Counted from the stretch's first letter, positions 17,915-26,853 are shown. The stretch is 64,000 nucleotides of DNA from Mycobacterium sp. 852014-52450_SCH5900713 (GCF_001667075.1 NZ_LZIL01000066.1:99979-163978); one strand, 5' to 3'. The notes: generated by a model from the sequence alone, not told the origin. Numbers and translations: made by a program.

Positions 17915-18283
17915 GATTTCCCTCCGATTGCTCAGCGTCTAAAAGACGGGCTTGGCGCATCAGTCTAGTGCGGTTCGACCGTTCGTGTATTCACTTGCTT
18001 TCCCGCCGGCCGTCGGCCGGAAATTTCGCGTTTGTCCTGACCGGCGGTATTCCCCTTATAAGTCATCCGTCAAACAACCTCGTATGCCACTGCAGACACA
18101 GTGGTCACGAAGTCAACGCCCAAAGCTTCAGCGCGAGTGGGTCATGCGAATGCGTGGCAGTAAAGGCACCCGCCTAAAAGGCGGCCCAAGAAGAGAGCAC
18201 CGCGGTGGATATTGTTGCCGGCTTAACGGAAAATCGGCCAAATGTTCCCGTCTGATTTCCCGGGTCAGAAAGGGCGCCGCAAG
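17915..18283 (-). promoter_or_regulatory. Upstream region of ESX-2 (promoter candidates; no eccC2 remnant seen)
   Basis: 369 bases between PE36 and the upstream histidine kinase. I see no coding remnant of eccC2 or eccB2. A -10-like TATAAG is readable on the minus strand at 18060-18055. An 18-bp inverted repeat (CCACTG at 18087-18092, CAGTGG at 18099-18104) lies just upstream of it and could be an operator. Confidence 0.4.
18170..18184 (-). terminator. Hairpin after the histidine kinase gene
   Basis: CCGCCT (18170-18175) and AGGCGG (18179-18184) form a perfect 6-bp stem with a 3-base loop, about 100 bases after the kinase stop. It would separate kinase transcription from the ESX-2 cluster. 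Confidence 0.45.
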
Positions 18284-19612
18284 CTATGCGGGACCGCGCC
18301 CGTCGCCGGCCAGGTTCAGCAGCAGCCGGGTCCCCCCGAGCGGGCTGGTCTGCAACGCCGCCGTGCCCCCGTGCAGTTCGGCCTGCTGGGCGACCAGCGC
18401 CAGACCCAGACCGGATCCCGAACGCGACGCCGTCGAGCCGCGGGCGAAACGCTCGAACACCGTGGCCCGCTCCGATTCCGGCACGCCGGTGCCGTCGTCG
18501 TCGATCGCTATCTCCACGCCCTCGCTGGAGCTGCTCACGGTGAGCTGGATCTTGCCGGCGTTGCCGTGCTTGACGGCGTTCGCGATGGCGTTGTCGATCA
18601 CCAGCCGCAGCCCCGTGGGCAACCCCACCATCAGTACGGTCGGCGAGGGCACCAGCGACACCTCCACCTCGGGGTAGATGCGCAGCGCGTCGTGCGCGGC
18701 CCGGTCCAAAAGTTCGGTGATGTCGAACGGGACGAAATCGTCGACGGTGGTGAGCTCGCCCTGCGCGAGCCGTTCCAGCGCCGTCAGGGTGCCCTCGATG
18801 CGGCTCTGGGTCCGGATGACGTCGCCGATGACCTCCTGACGCTGCTCACGCGGCAGGTCCAGGGTGGACAGCACCTCCAGGTTAGTGCGCATGGCCGTCA
18901 ACGGGGTGCGCAACTCATGCGAGGCGACCGCCGCGAAGTCACGGGCCGACTCGAGCGCGGCCTTGGTGCGTTGTTGCTCCTTGCCGATGCGCGCGAGCAT
19001 CCCCTCGACGGCTTCGGCGATCTCCACGGCCTCACGCACCCCGCGCACCTGGACCTCGTCCGGGCTGGACTGGGCGTTGATGGCGCGGGCCTGCTGGGCC
19101 AGCAGCAGGAACGGATTCACCATGATCAACGAGATCACCCAGCCGACGACCACCGTGCCGCCGATGACGCTGGCGCAGATCAACAGCACTCGCAGGTGCA
19201 GCTCGTTGATCCGGTGCTGGGCTTCGGCCAACGGTGCGGCCAGCGCGATCGAGGCGGGCCCCGCGGAGAAGGTGCGGACGCGGTATTGCACCCCGTCGAT
19301 CGTCGTGTTCGCGTATCCGTTTGGCAGCTTGGGCAGCACGATATTGCTGGGCGCCGATACGGTCTCGTCTCCGATGCGCGCGGTGCGCACCAGGTTTCCG
19401 TCCGGCATGGGCTGATCGGGGCTGGCGTGCTGCACGTTGTTGAGCAGCGAGTTGATGTCGCCCAGGCTGCTGACCGAGTCGAGCCGACGGTCGAGCTGGC
19501 TGTACTGATCGTTGGTGACACCGACCCACACCCAGGTGCCCAGCAGCACCACAAGGGTGATCACCGACAGTGCCGCGACGACGACGATGGTGCGCAGCGA
19601 CAACACCCGCAT
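18284..19612 (-). CDS. Orphan sensor histidine kinase, PrrB-like
   Basis: A 442-residue membrane sensor kinase strongly resembling PrrB (Rv0902c, 446 residues). One membrane helix (about residues 5-27), an extracytoplasmic sensor segment of about 115 residues, a second helix, HAMP, then the H-box SHELRTPLTAM, an N-box (DNAIANAVKHG) and G-boxes (DDDGTGVP, GSGLGLALVAQQ). All catalytic motifs are present. No response regulator is adjacent: upstream lies a divergent TetR gene. It may signal through the PrrA of another locus or an unlinked regulator. The ATG at 19612 matches the PrrB alignment; a GTG at 19636 is possible. Confidence 0.9.
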   Translation of the reverse strand: MRVLSLRTIVVVAALSVITLVVLLGTWVWVGVTNDQYSQLDRRLDSVSSLGDINSLLNNVQHASPDQPMPDGNLVRTARIGDETVSAPSNIVLPKLPNGYANTTIDGVQYRVRTFSAGPASIALAAPLAEAQHRINELHLRVLLICASVIGGTVVVGWVISLIMVNPFLLLAQQARAINAQSSPDEVQVRGVREAVEIAEAVEGMLARIGKEQQRTKAALESARDFAAVASHELRTPLTAMRTNLEVLSTLDLPREQRQEVIGDVIRTQSRIEGTLTALERLAQGELTTVDDFVPFDITELLDRAAHDALRIYPEVEVSLVPSPTVLMVGLPTGLRLVIDNAIANAVKHGNAGKIQLTVSSSSEGVEIAIDDDGTGVPESERATVFERFARGSTASRSGSGLGLALVAQQAELHGGTAALQTSPLGGTRLLLNLAGDGRGPA

Positions 19613-19822
19613 CGGCAGATCTACGTGCGGTAACACGCGAATGTCAGCTCCTCAATGCAGCTCGCGGCGCGGGCCGGGCGGCGGTATCGACCACCTGACC
19701 ACAACCTTCACACCGATATCGATTCGCCGCGCTCAGGCCTCGTGGCGTTTCGCAGAGAATCTAACGCCAATCATCGAGCCGGTTCCCGCGCCTGCGACTG
19801 GCGCCATTTTGCCTGGGCGGTA

Positions 19823-19842
19823 GTGAGTGAGTACTCTCTCAC
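19823..19842 (+). promoter_or_regulatory. TetR operator-like palindrome at the TetR start
   Basis: A 20-base near-perfect palindrome centred on GAGTACTC (18 of 20 positions symmetric), ending one base before the ATG of the TetR gene. GAGTACTC-centred sites are typical operators of mycobacterial TetR regulators, suggesting direct autorepression. Confidence 0.6.
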
Positions 19843-19843
19843 C

Positions 19844-20446
19844 ATGCTCGCCTCCGGACGCGATCGGCTGCTGGCCGCGGCGCTGAAGCTCTTCGCCGAC
19901 AAGGGCTACGCGGCGACGTCGGTGGCCGACATCCAGCGGGCATCGGGGCTGGCGCCGGGGTCGGGCGCGCTGTACAAGCACTTCGGCTCCAAGCGGGAGT
20001 TGCTCGAGGCCGCCGTCGCGCACCGGATCGACAGCATCGTGGCGGCGCGGGAGCAGTACGACGCCGGGCAGCCCGGCGGCGTCGAGCAGGCGGTGCGCAC
20101 AGCGGGCCAGCTGATCTGGAGCAACCTCAAAGAAAGCGAGGACCTGCTCAAGGTCATGCTGCGCGAACCAGACGAGCTCGGCGATCTCGACGAGAAGACC
20201 TGGCAGGTCATCACCGACAACGCCTATCAACGCTTCGCCGACGAACTGGCCGCGTCGAACCGGTCCGGCCGCACCCGGATCCCCGATCCGCAGGCGGCCG
20301 CCGCCGTCGCCATCGGGTCGTTGTCCTACGCCGCAACGCTGCAGGCGCTGACCGGCCGCCTGCCGGGCAACATCGACGAGGAGCGCTACTTCGAGGCGTG
20401 GGTCAGCCAGACCGTCAGCGTCCTCGCCCAATACGGAAACCGTTGA
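19844..20446 (+). CDS. TetR family transcriptional regulator
   Basis: A 200-residue one-domain TetR repressor. The N-terminal helix-turn-helix is clear (GYAATSVADIQRASGLAPGS, then LYKHFGSKRELL, residues about 23-57), and the C-terminal ligand domain is helical. The ATG at 19844 is preceded by a palindromic operator and little leader, so translation is probably leaderless. An acyl-CoA dehydrogenase follows after 27 bases and is the likely target, making an acyl-CoA or fatty-acid ligand plausible by inference. Confidence 0.9.
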   Translation: MLASGRDRLLAAALKLFADKGYAATSVADIQRASGLAPGSGALYKHFGSKRELLEAAVAHRIDSIVAAREQYDAGQPGGVEQAVRTAGQLIWSNLKESEDLLKVMLREPDELGDLDEKTWQVITDNAYQRFADELAASNRSGRTRIPDPQAAAAVAIGSLSYAATLQALTGRLPGNIDEERYFEAWVSQTVSVLAQYGNR

Positions 20447-20473
20447 GAACAAAGACAATCCAGGAGTGAAGCC

Positions 20474-21685
20474 GTGACTTTCTCATTGCAACTGACCGAC
20501 GACGTGATCGAGGTGCGCGACTGGGTGCACAAGTTCGCCGCCGACGTCATCCGTCCCGCCGCCTCGGAATGGGACGAACGGGAGGAAACCCCGTGGCCGG
20601 TGATCCAGGAGGCCGCGAAGGTGGGCCTGTACTCCCCCGACTTCTTCGCGCAGCAGGCGGCCGAGCCGACCGGCCTGGGCATGCTCACCGCGTTCGAGGA
20701 GATGTTCTGGGGCGACGCCGGCATCGCGCTGTCCATCATGGGCACCGGCCTGGCCGCGGCGGCCTTGGCGGGCAACGGAACTCCCGAACAGCTGGGCCGC
20801 TGGCTGCCCGAGATGTTCGGTACGGCCGACGAGCCGAAGCTGGGCGCGTTCTGTTCGTCCGAGCCCGACGCGGGTTCCGACGTCGGCGCCATCCGCACCC
20901 GGGCCCGCTACGACGAGGCCAGCGGGGAGTGGGTCCTCAACGGCACCAAGACGTGGGCGACCAACGGCGGCATCGCCAACGTGCACATCGTGGTGGCATC
21001 GGTCTACCCCGAGTTCGGCACCCGCGGCCAGGCCACCTTCGTCGTCCCCGCGGGCATCAACGGGCTGGCGCAGGGCCAGAAGTTCAAAAAGCACGGGATT
21101 CGGGCGTCCCACACCGCCGAGGTGGTGCTGGACAACGTGCGACTTCCCGAAGACCACATCCTCGGTGGGCGGGAGAAGTTCGAGGCGCGGATCGCGCGCG
21201 TCAAGTCGGGCACCTCTGCTCGGAGCCAGGCGGCGATGAAGACCTTCGAGCGCACCCGGCCCACGGTCGGCGCGATGGCGGTCGGCGTTGCCCGGGCCGC
21301 CTACGAGTACGCCCTCGACTATGCCTGCCAGCGTGAACAATTCGGCCGCAAGATCGGCGAATTCCAGGCCGTGGCGTTCAAGCTGGCCGACATGAAGAGC
21401 CGCATCGACGCCGCCCGGCTGCTGGTGTGGCGGGCCGGGTGGATGGCGCGCAACAACCAATCCTTCGACGCGGCGGAGGGGTCGATGGCCAAACTCGTGG
21501 CGAGCGAGACGGCCGTCTACGTCACCGACGAGGCGATCCAAATCCTGGGCGGCAACGGCTACACGCGTGACTATCCCGTGGAGCGGATGCACCGCGACGC
21601 CAAGATCTTCACCATCTTCGAGGGCACCAGCGAGATCCAGCGTCTGGTGATCTCGCGGGCGTTGACCGGCTTGCAGATTCGTTAG
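20474..21685 (+). CDS. Acyl-CoA dehydrogenase (FadE family)
   Basis: A 403-residue FAD-dependent acyl-CoA dehydrogenase for alpha,beta-desaturation of acyl-CoA in beta-oxidation or related catabolism. Family signatures are present: the FCSSEPDAGSDVGA segment (about 133-146), the KTWATNGG segment, REQFGRKIGEFQ (about 294-305), QILGGNGYTRDYPVERMHRDAK and the C-terminal EGTSEIQ with the likely catalytic Glu. GTG start at 20474 with AGGAG upstream. It is operonic with the TetR gene. The chain length or steroid specificity cannot be told from sequence. Confidence 0.93.
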   Translation: MTFSLQLTDDVIEVRDWVHKFAADVIRPAASEWDEREETPWPVIQEAAKVGLYSPDFFAQQAAEPTGLGMLTAFEEMFWGDAGIALSIMGTGLAAAALAGNGTPEQLGRWLPEMFGTADEPKLGAFCSSEPDAGSDVGAIRTRARYDEASGEWVLNGTKTWATNGGIANVHIVVASVYPEFGTRGQATFVVPAGINGLAQGQKFKKHGIRASHTAEVVLDNVRLPEDHILGGREKFEARIARVKSGTSARSQAAMKTFERTRPTVGAMAVGVARAAYEYALDYACQREQFGRKIGEFQAVAFKLADMKSRIDAARLLVWRAGWMARNNQSFDAAEGSMAKLVASETAVYVTDEAIQILGGNGYTRDYPVERMHRDAKIFTIFEGTSEIQRLVISRALTGLQIR

Positions 21686-21735
21686 CGCCGCAGCCCGCGG
21701 TCCACGCCGCGGCGCGCACGCGACATGATGGCCGG

Positions 21736-22953
21736 ATGACCACCGAGATCCGGGTCCTCGACAGCGAGGACGAGCTCCTGGCGGCCGCCAACGTCTTTCG
21801 CGTCGCCATGATCGGCTTCCCGCCGCTGCCAGACCTGCCGCCCGGCCGCATCGCCGCGTTGCTCGAACCCGGCCGCACCGTCGGCGCGTTCGCCGGCGGT
21901 CACCTGGTCGGCACCGCGGACGCGGTGACGAGCCGGATGACGCTGCCCGGCGGTGCGCTGGTCGGGCACGCCGCCGTCACGCATATCGGGGTGCTGCCGT
22001 CGTTCACCCGGCAGGGCATCGCCACGGAGCTGATCCGTCATCAGTTGCGGGACATCGCGGCCCGCGGTGAAGTGGTCGCGTCGCTGCGGGCCTCGGAGGC
22101 GACGATCTACGGCCGGTACGGATACGGCGTCGCCAGTTCGTCGCAGACCGTCGAGGTGCACACCGCCCGGGCGGCGCTGCGGCGCGACGTCGGGCCCGGC
22201 GGTCCTGTGCGGTTGATCGACGCCACGCAAGCATGGGAGCTGTTGCCCCGCATCTATGCCGAGCATCGCCCGTCACGTCCGGGCACCATCGACCGCCCGG
22301 ACGTGTGGTGGCAGAGCCTGCGGCTGCGCACCGAGTCGTCGCCGCAGCCTTCGTACGTCGCGGTGCACGGTGCTCCTGGAGCCGAATCGGGGTTCGCCCG
22401 CTACCGTCCCGTCGACACCGAGCGGTGGTTCGTCAGCGACCAGCGCACCATCGCCGTGGAGGACTTCTTCGCGCCCACTGCCGAGGCCTACCTCGGACTG
22501 CTGCGATTCCTGCTCGGCCTGGATCTCATTGACCGCGTGGTGTTTTGGATGCTGCCCCTCGACGACCCGCTGCCCTGGCTGCTGGCCGATCGGCGGGCGG
22601 CGCGGGTCACCGCGGTGCACGACGAGACGTGGCTGCGGGTCATCGACGTGCCGCGGGCGCTGGCGGCACGCCACTACAGCGGCGACGGTGCCGTCACCAT
22701 CGCGGTGAAAGACGCTATGGTGCCGGACAATTCGCGTCGCTTCACCGTCACCGGCGGCGGTGCCGAACCGACCGATCGGCGGGCACAACTGGCGGTCGAC
22801 GTCGAGGGGCTGGCCGGTGCCCTGCTCGGCGGCACGACCTGGCGCGACCTCGCGATCGCCGGGTTGGTCCGGGCCGACGACCCGTCGGCAATTGCGGTGG
22901 CGGATCGGTTGTTCGCGGTGCCGGACGCGCCCCACGCCGGGTTCTTTTTCTAA
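21736..22953 (+). CDS. Eis-like GNAT acetyltransferase
   Basis: A 405-residue protein of the Eis family (enhanced intracellular survival; Rv2416c is of similar size). The N-terminal GNAT fold has acetyl-CoA-binding residues 81-100 (VLPSFTRQGIA) and the YGRYGYG segment (125-131) around the catalytic Tyr. A second GNAT-like domain and an SCP-like C-terminal domain follow, ending in GFFF; in Eis the C-terminal carboxylate is the catalytic base. Eis acetylates aminoglycosides and host or bacterial proteins on multiple amines. Whether this is Eis itself or a paralogue cannot be settled here; gene context differs from Rv2416c. Confidence 0.85.
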   Translation: MTTEIRVLDSEDELLAAANVFRVAMIGFPPLPDLPPGRIAALLEPGRTVGAFAGGHLVGTADAVTSRMTLPGGALVGHAAVTHIGVLPSFTRQGIATELIRHQLRDIAARGEVVASLRASEATIYGRYGYGVASSSQTVEVHTARAALRRDVGPGGPVRLIDATQAWELLPRIYAEHRPSRPGTIDRPDVWWQSLRLRTESSPQPSYVAVHGAPGAESGFARYRPVDTERWFVSDQRTIAVEDFFAPTAEAYLGLLRFLLGLDLIDRVVFWMLPLDDPLPWLLADRRAARVTAVHDETWLRVIDVPRALAARHYSGDGAVTIAVKDAMVPDNSRRFTVTGGGAEPTDRRAQLAVDVEGLAGALLGGTTWRDLAIAGLVRADDPSAIAVADRLFAVPDAPHAGFFF

Positions 22954-22974
22954 CCGCGTGGGTATGCCGGTCGC

Positions 22975-23928
22975 GTGATCATCATCGTCGGCGCGGGGGT
23001 GTGCGGGCTGGCCGCCGCCTACGAGCTGGCGCGGCACGGTGAGCCCGCGATCGTGCTGGAGCGCGGCCAGCCGTTCGGCGAGCAGTCCACGGGACCGGGC
23101 CGCATCTTCCGGATCGCGCACCGGCGCCCGGCGCTGTGCCGCCTCGCCTTGCGGGCTCGCACCGGTTGGCAGCGCTGGGAAGCCGAACTCGGCGTGGGCC
23201 GGCTGCTGGGCTCGGAGGGGTTCATCGCCGCCGGCGCCTGCGACGAAACCGCCGCGGCGATGACGGCGGCGGGCGCGGAGTTTCGCTGGGTGGACGCTGC
23301 GGAAATCGCCACGCGGATCCCGTTCGCGTCACCTCCGTGGGAGGGCGGTGTGCTCGATCCGCTCGGCGGCAGCCTGCGCGCCGGCAGCGCACTGTCCGCG
23401 TTGGCGCGGCGCGTCGAGATCCGGCGTGGTGACGTCGCGTCCGTCGCCGACGACGGTGAGACGACACTCGCGGACGGGACGGTGCTGCGGGGCGCGCGCG
23501 TGCTGATCTGTGCCGGGGTGCGGACGCCGGAACTCTTCGGCCCGCTCGGCGTCCAGTTCGCCCCGCACACTCGGTTCTCCTACGAGGGCGCCGACGCGAC
23601 CGGCGCGGCGTGCCTGTCGGCGCCCGAGGGTTACGGGTTGCCGCTCGGCACGACGGGCCGGTGGGCGTTCGGGCAGGAGGTGCCGGACCCTGTGACGGTA
23701 CGCGCGCTGTTCCCGTCGCTTTCGCCGGTGAGCCGCGTGGACTGCGTGACGGTCCGCGCGCCGTGGCTCGACTCGGGCGGTGACGGCTGGATTGTGGCGC
23801 GCCGCGGCCGCGTCACCGCGTTCGTCGGCAGCAACCCGATGAAGTTCGGTCCGCTGCTGGGTGAACTGCTCGCGCAGGCTGTCCTGGAGGACGAGCTGCC
23901 CAATTCGCTTCAGACAGTGTCGGATTGA
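22975..23928 (+). CDS. FAD-dependent oxidoreductase (DAO/sarcosine oxidase-like)
   Basis: A 317-residue flavoprotein. The N-terminal dinucleotide-binding motif IIIVGAGVCGLAAAYELARHG (GxGxxG) is at residues 2-22, followed by the GPGRIFRIAH segment typical of the monomeric sarcosine oxidase/D-amino-acid oxidase superfamily. It is a little shorter than typical members (about 370-390). The GTG at 22975 is the only sensible start, 21 bases after the acetyltransferase stop, so the two may be cotranscribed. The amine substrate is unknown. Confidence 0.85.
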   Translation: MIIIVGAGVCGLAAAYELARHGEPAIVLERGQPFGEQSTGPGRIFRIAHRRPALCRLALRARTGWQRWEAELGVGRLLGSEGFIAAGACDETAAAMTAAGAEFRWVDAAEIATRIPFASPPWEGGVLDPLGGSLRAGSALSALARRVEIRRGDVASVADDGETTLADGTVLRGARVLICAGVRTPELFGPLGVQFAPHTRFSYEGADATGAACLSAPEGYGLPLGTTGRWAFGQEVPDPVTVRALFPSLSPVSRVDCVTVRAPWLDSGGDGWIVARRGRVTAFVGSNPMKFGPLLGELLAQAVLEDELPNSLQTVSD

Positions 23929-24087
23929 TGTCTACCACTCACGGGTCAGCGGCCAACGCCACCTTGTCGCCAGCGTTGGGAAAACTTCCGTCGGCAAATC
24001 TAGTTGCGCTGCAGCATCATTCGCTTTTACATCGCTCTCGGCACGGCGCGCGTTCCGAAGCTGCGACTGAACCCGTCGCAGTGACGG

Positions 24088-24372
24088 TCAGCCGTGGGGC
24101 GCCTCGGAAATCTTGGTGTCCGGCTTGCCCAACGTCTGGCAATAGGTCAGAGCCGACAGTCGGGTGGCCGAGATCTCAGCATTGGCGGGGTCCGTGCCGT
24201 TTTTGTCCTTCAGCATCTTGCTGACCTCGTCGTTCTGCTTCTTCTCGTCCTGCGAGGTGAAGTCCTTGCACTTGGTGTCGCCGCCGGTGTTGATGACCTG
24301 TGAGGCCGAACACGCGCTGGACAGCAGCACGGCGGCGATCGCGAACGTGGCAGCCGCGATTTGCTTCATCAT
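24088..24372 (-). CDS. Small lipoprotein, HdeA-like
   Basis: A 94-residue protein with a signal peptide and lipobox LSSAC (Cys21), so it is probably lipid-anchored. The mature part is small, charged, has two further Cys (KCKDF near residue 35 and TYCQT near 78) and ends without other domains. The Cys spacing and the CKDF...YC pattern resemble HdeA-type periplasmic acid-stress chaperones, but this is only a pattern-level resemblance. It stands alone between the FAD oxidoreductase and an MFS gene. Confidence 0.75.
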   Translation of the reverse strand: MMKQIAAATFAIAAVLLSSACSASQVINTGGDTKCKDFTSQDEKKQNDEVSKMLKDKNGTDPANAEISATRLSALTYCQTLGKPDTKISEAPHG

Positions 24373-24569
24373 TTGCCTTCCTGGAGCCGAGTAGTGGTAT
24401 CAGTACACCAAATCGACCGATTTGAAACCCCGCCGTGCGATTGCCCCGATGACCCAGCCGTTTGCGCCGCGTGCATCTCGCCGGCGAATGGGAATAACTG
24501 CCACGTCCAAGTCGTCGTTTAGGGTTCGTCGGTTCCCGCCGCGCCGAGACCAGAGGGGAGGAACGCCCG

Positions 24570-25793
24570 GTGCCCGCGTCCAAAGGGTCAACTCCAACGT
24601 CGACTTTGGCCGCGCTGGACAAGGGTGACAGCCCGGATGCGGCCCGCGGCGCGTTCGCCGGCGTCCTGGTGTTGTTGCTGTCCATCGGCTGGGTGGCCAA
24701 CCACTTCGTCGCGTTGATGCCCTTGCTCAGCGTTCGGCAGCACCTCAGCTCGGCCACGCTCGATGCGATCTTCGGGATCTATGCGCTGGGATTGCTGCCC
24801 GGTCTGCTCGCCGGCGGGCGCGCCTCGGATGCGTTCGGCCGTCGGTCGGTGGCACTGGCGGGGTCGGCGACCGCTGTGGCAGGAACCGTGGCCATGTTGT
24901 GTTCGCAGCAGTACGACGTTCTGCTGCTAGGACGCCTGGTCGTCGGGCTCGGGGTCGGGCTGGCCATGAGTTCCTGCACCGCGTGGGCCTCGGACCTGAG
25001 AGGTCCCGCCGGTGCGGCCGCCGCAGGCGCGGTCTTGATGGCGGGCTTCGCGATCGGCCCATTCGCGGGAGCGTTGATCGCGCGCGCGGGTCCAGTCGGC
25101 ATCCGGCTGTCGTTCGGGATCGCGGCCGCCATCGGACTGGCCGCGATGGCCGTCGCGGTCGTTGTGGCGGGGCGCGCGGGGGCCACGGGGCCGGAGACCA
25201 CACAGGTTTGGGAGCCGTCGAGCACCGCCGGGCAGGGTGCGGCGCGGGCGATGAGTTGGGCGATGCCGCTGGCGCCGTGGGTGTTCGCCTCGGCGACACT
25301 CGGATTCATCACCATCCCCGGCCGCGTGCACACCGGGCTCGCGGCTCCGATGGCTGCCGGCATCGCCACGCTGCTGGTCAACGGGGTCAGCGGGCTCATC
25401 CAAGTGCTCGCCCGCGCGCGCCGGTGGGGGCCGCAGGCCGGCACCGCCGGCGCGGTGCTCGCCGCGCTCGGCTACGCGGTCACCGCGCTCGCCCCGCCGG
25501 CCATGTCGCCGGCGTTGGGTCTGCCGCTGTTCCTGGTGCTGGGCAGCGCGTCCGGTCTGTGTCTGCGCGAGGGCTTGATCGACCTGGAGGCGGCGGCGCC
25601 GAAACGCTTGCGCGGTGCGCTCGTTGGCGCGTTCTACGTGGTGACGTACATCGGTTTCGGCCTGCCGCTGATCTTGACGACGGTCGAGCCGGCGGTTTCG
25701 ACGGCCATCCTCGCCGTGATGGCGGTGCTGGCGTTGCTGACGGCCGTGAGTCGCGCGGTTCGACTCCGCCGAGACGCCCACCGCCAGGGCTGA
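24570..25793 (+). CDS. MFS transporter
   Basis: A 407-residue major facilitator with about 12 hydrophobic helices. The loop 2-3 motif GGRASDAFGRRSVAL (about residues 72-86) is the MFS signature. GTG start at 24570 with GAGGGGAGGA upstream. It has no co-directional partner and is convergent with the LLM gene 10 bases away. Drug or metabolite export is a guess from the family. Confidence 0.88.
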   Translation: MPASKGSTPTSTLAALDKGDSPDAARGAFAGVLVLLLSIGWVANHFVALMPLLSVRQHLSSATLDAIFGIYALGLLPGLLAGGRASDAFGRRSVALAGSATAVAGTVAMLCSQQYDVLLLGRLVVGLGVGLAMSSCTAWASDLRGPAGAAAAGAVLMAGFAIGPFAGALIARAGPVGIRLSFGIAAAIGLAAMAVAVVVAGRAGATGPETTQVWEPSSTAGQGAARAMSWAMPLAPWVFASATLGFITIPGRVHTGLAAPMAAGIATLLVNGVSGLIQVLARARRWGPQAGTAGAVLAALGYAVTALAPPAMSPALGLPLFLVLGSASGLCLREGLIDLEAAAPKRLRGALVGAFYVVTYIGFGLPLILTTVEPAVSTAILAVMAVLALLTAVSRAVRLRRDAHRQG

Positions 25794-25803
25794 CCGCCGC
25801 TGA

Positions 25804-26841
25804 TCACAGGAGTTCGCGCAGAGTCTCGATCAGCTTGATCCGCTCGGCGGGTGTGGACGCGATGGGCGAGACGTTGAGGGTGGTAACCCCTGCCTGCCGG
25901 AACGCGGCCAGGCGATCCTTGACGAATTCGCGGCTACCAATGAGGTTCACGTCTCGCACGAGTTCGTCGGGCACGACCTTCGCGGCGCCGTCCTTGTCAC
26001 CGGCGAGGTAGAGCTCTTGAATCCGATCGGCCTGCGGGCCGTAGCCGTACTTGGTGGCCAGGGCGTGGTAGAAGTTCTTGCCCTTGGCGCCCATTCCGCC
26101 GATGTACAGGGCCAGGTGGGGTTTGACGAATTCCCTTAGTGGTTCCACGTTTTCGCCGATGGCCAGCACCGGTCCGGCGTAGATGTCGAGCTCACCCAGA
26201 TTGGGGTCGCGCTTGGCCCGGCCGGCGGCCAGCGCGTCTCCCCACACCTCGTGCGCCTTCTCGGGCAGGTAGAAGATCGGCTGCCAACCCTCGGCGACCT
26301 CGGCCGCCAGCTCGACGTTCTTGGGCCCCAGCGCCGCCACCAGTATCGGAATGCGTTCCCGAACAGGCTGATTGATGAGCTTGAGCGGCTTGCCGAGGCC
26401 GGTGCCCTGCCCGGCGGGCAGTGGAATCGTGTAGTACTTGCCCTGGTGTTTGAGCGTCTCGCGTCGCCACACCTGGCGGCAGATGTCGATCACTTCGCGG
26501 GTGCGTGCGATCGGCGCGTCGTACGGGACACCGTGGAAGCCCTCGATGACCTGCGGGCCGGAAGCGCCCAGGCCGAGGGTGAACCGACCGTCGGAGACGT
26601 AGTCGAGACCGGCGGCGGTCATCGCGGTCAGCGTGGGCGTTCGGGTGTAGAGCTGCAGGATCCCCGAGGCCAGTCCGACCGTGTCGGTACTGGCGGCCAG
26701 GTACCCCAGCGCGCTCACCGCGTCGAACGAATATGCCTCGGGGACAAAGACAATGTCGAGTCCGGCCCGTTCCAGGTCGGCCACTTCGGCGGCCACGTCC
26801 TTGAAACCGCCCGCGTAGTTGATGCCCAATCCGACTCGCAT
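25804..26841 (-). CDS. LLM-class F420-dependent oxidoreductase (Rv3520c-like)
   Basis: A 345-residue TIM-barrel enzyme of the luciferase-like monooxygenase group that uses F420. It starts MRVGLGINYAGGF, has FVPEAYSFDAVSALGYLAA and the LGLGASGPQVIEGFHGVPYD segment typical of the family, and resembles Rv3520c (347 residues). A SnoaL-like gene lies 12 bases upstream on the same strand, so the two form an operon. Substrate unknown. Confidence 0.9.
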   Translation of the reverse strand: MRVGLGINYAGGFKDVAAEVADLERAGLDIVFVPEAYSFDAVSALGYLAASTDTVGLASGILQLYTRTPTLTAMTAAGLDYVSDGRFTLGLGASGPQVIEGFHGVPYDAPIARTREVIDICRQVWRRETLKHQGKYYTIPLPAGQGTGLGKPLKLINQPVRERIPILVAALGPKNVELAAEVAEGWQPIFYLPEKAHEVWGDALAAGRAKRDPNLGELDIYAGPVLAIGENVEPLREFVKPHLALYIGGMGAKGKNFYHALATKYGYGPQADRIQELYLAGDKDGAAKVVPDELVRDVNLIGSREFVKDRLAAFRQAGVTTLNVSPIASTPAERIKLIETLRELL

Positions 26842-26853
26842 GATCGTTTGCTC

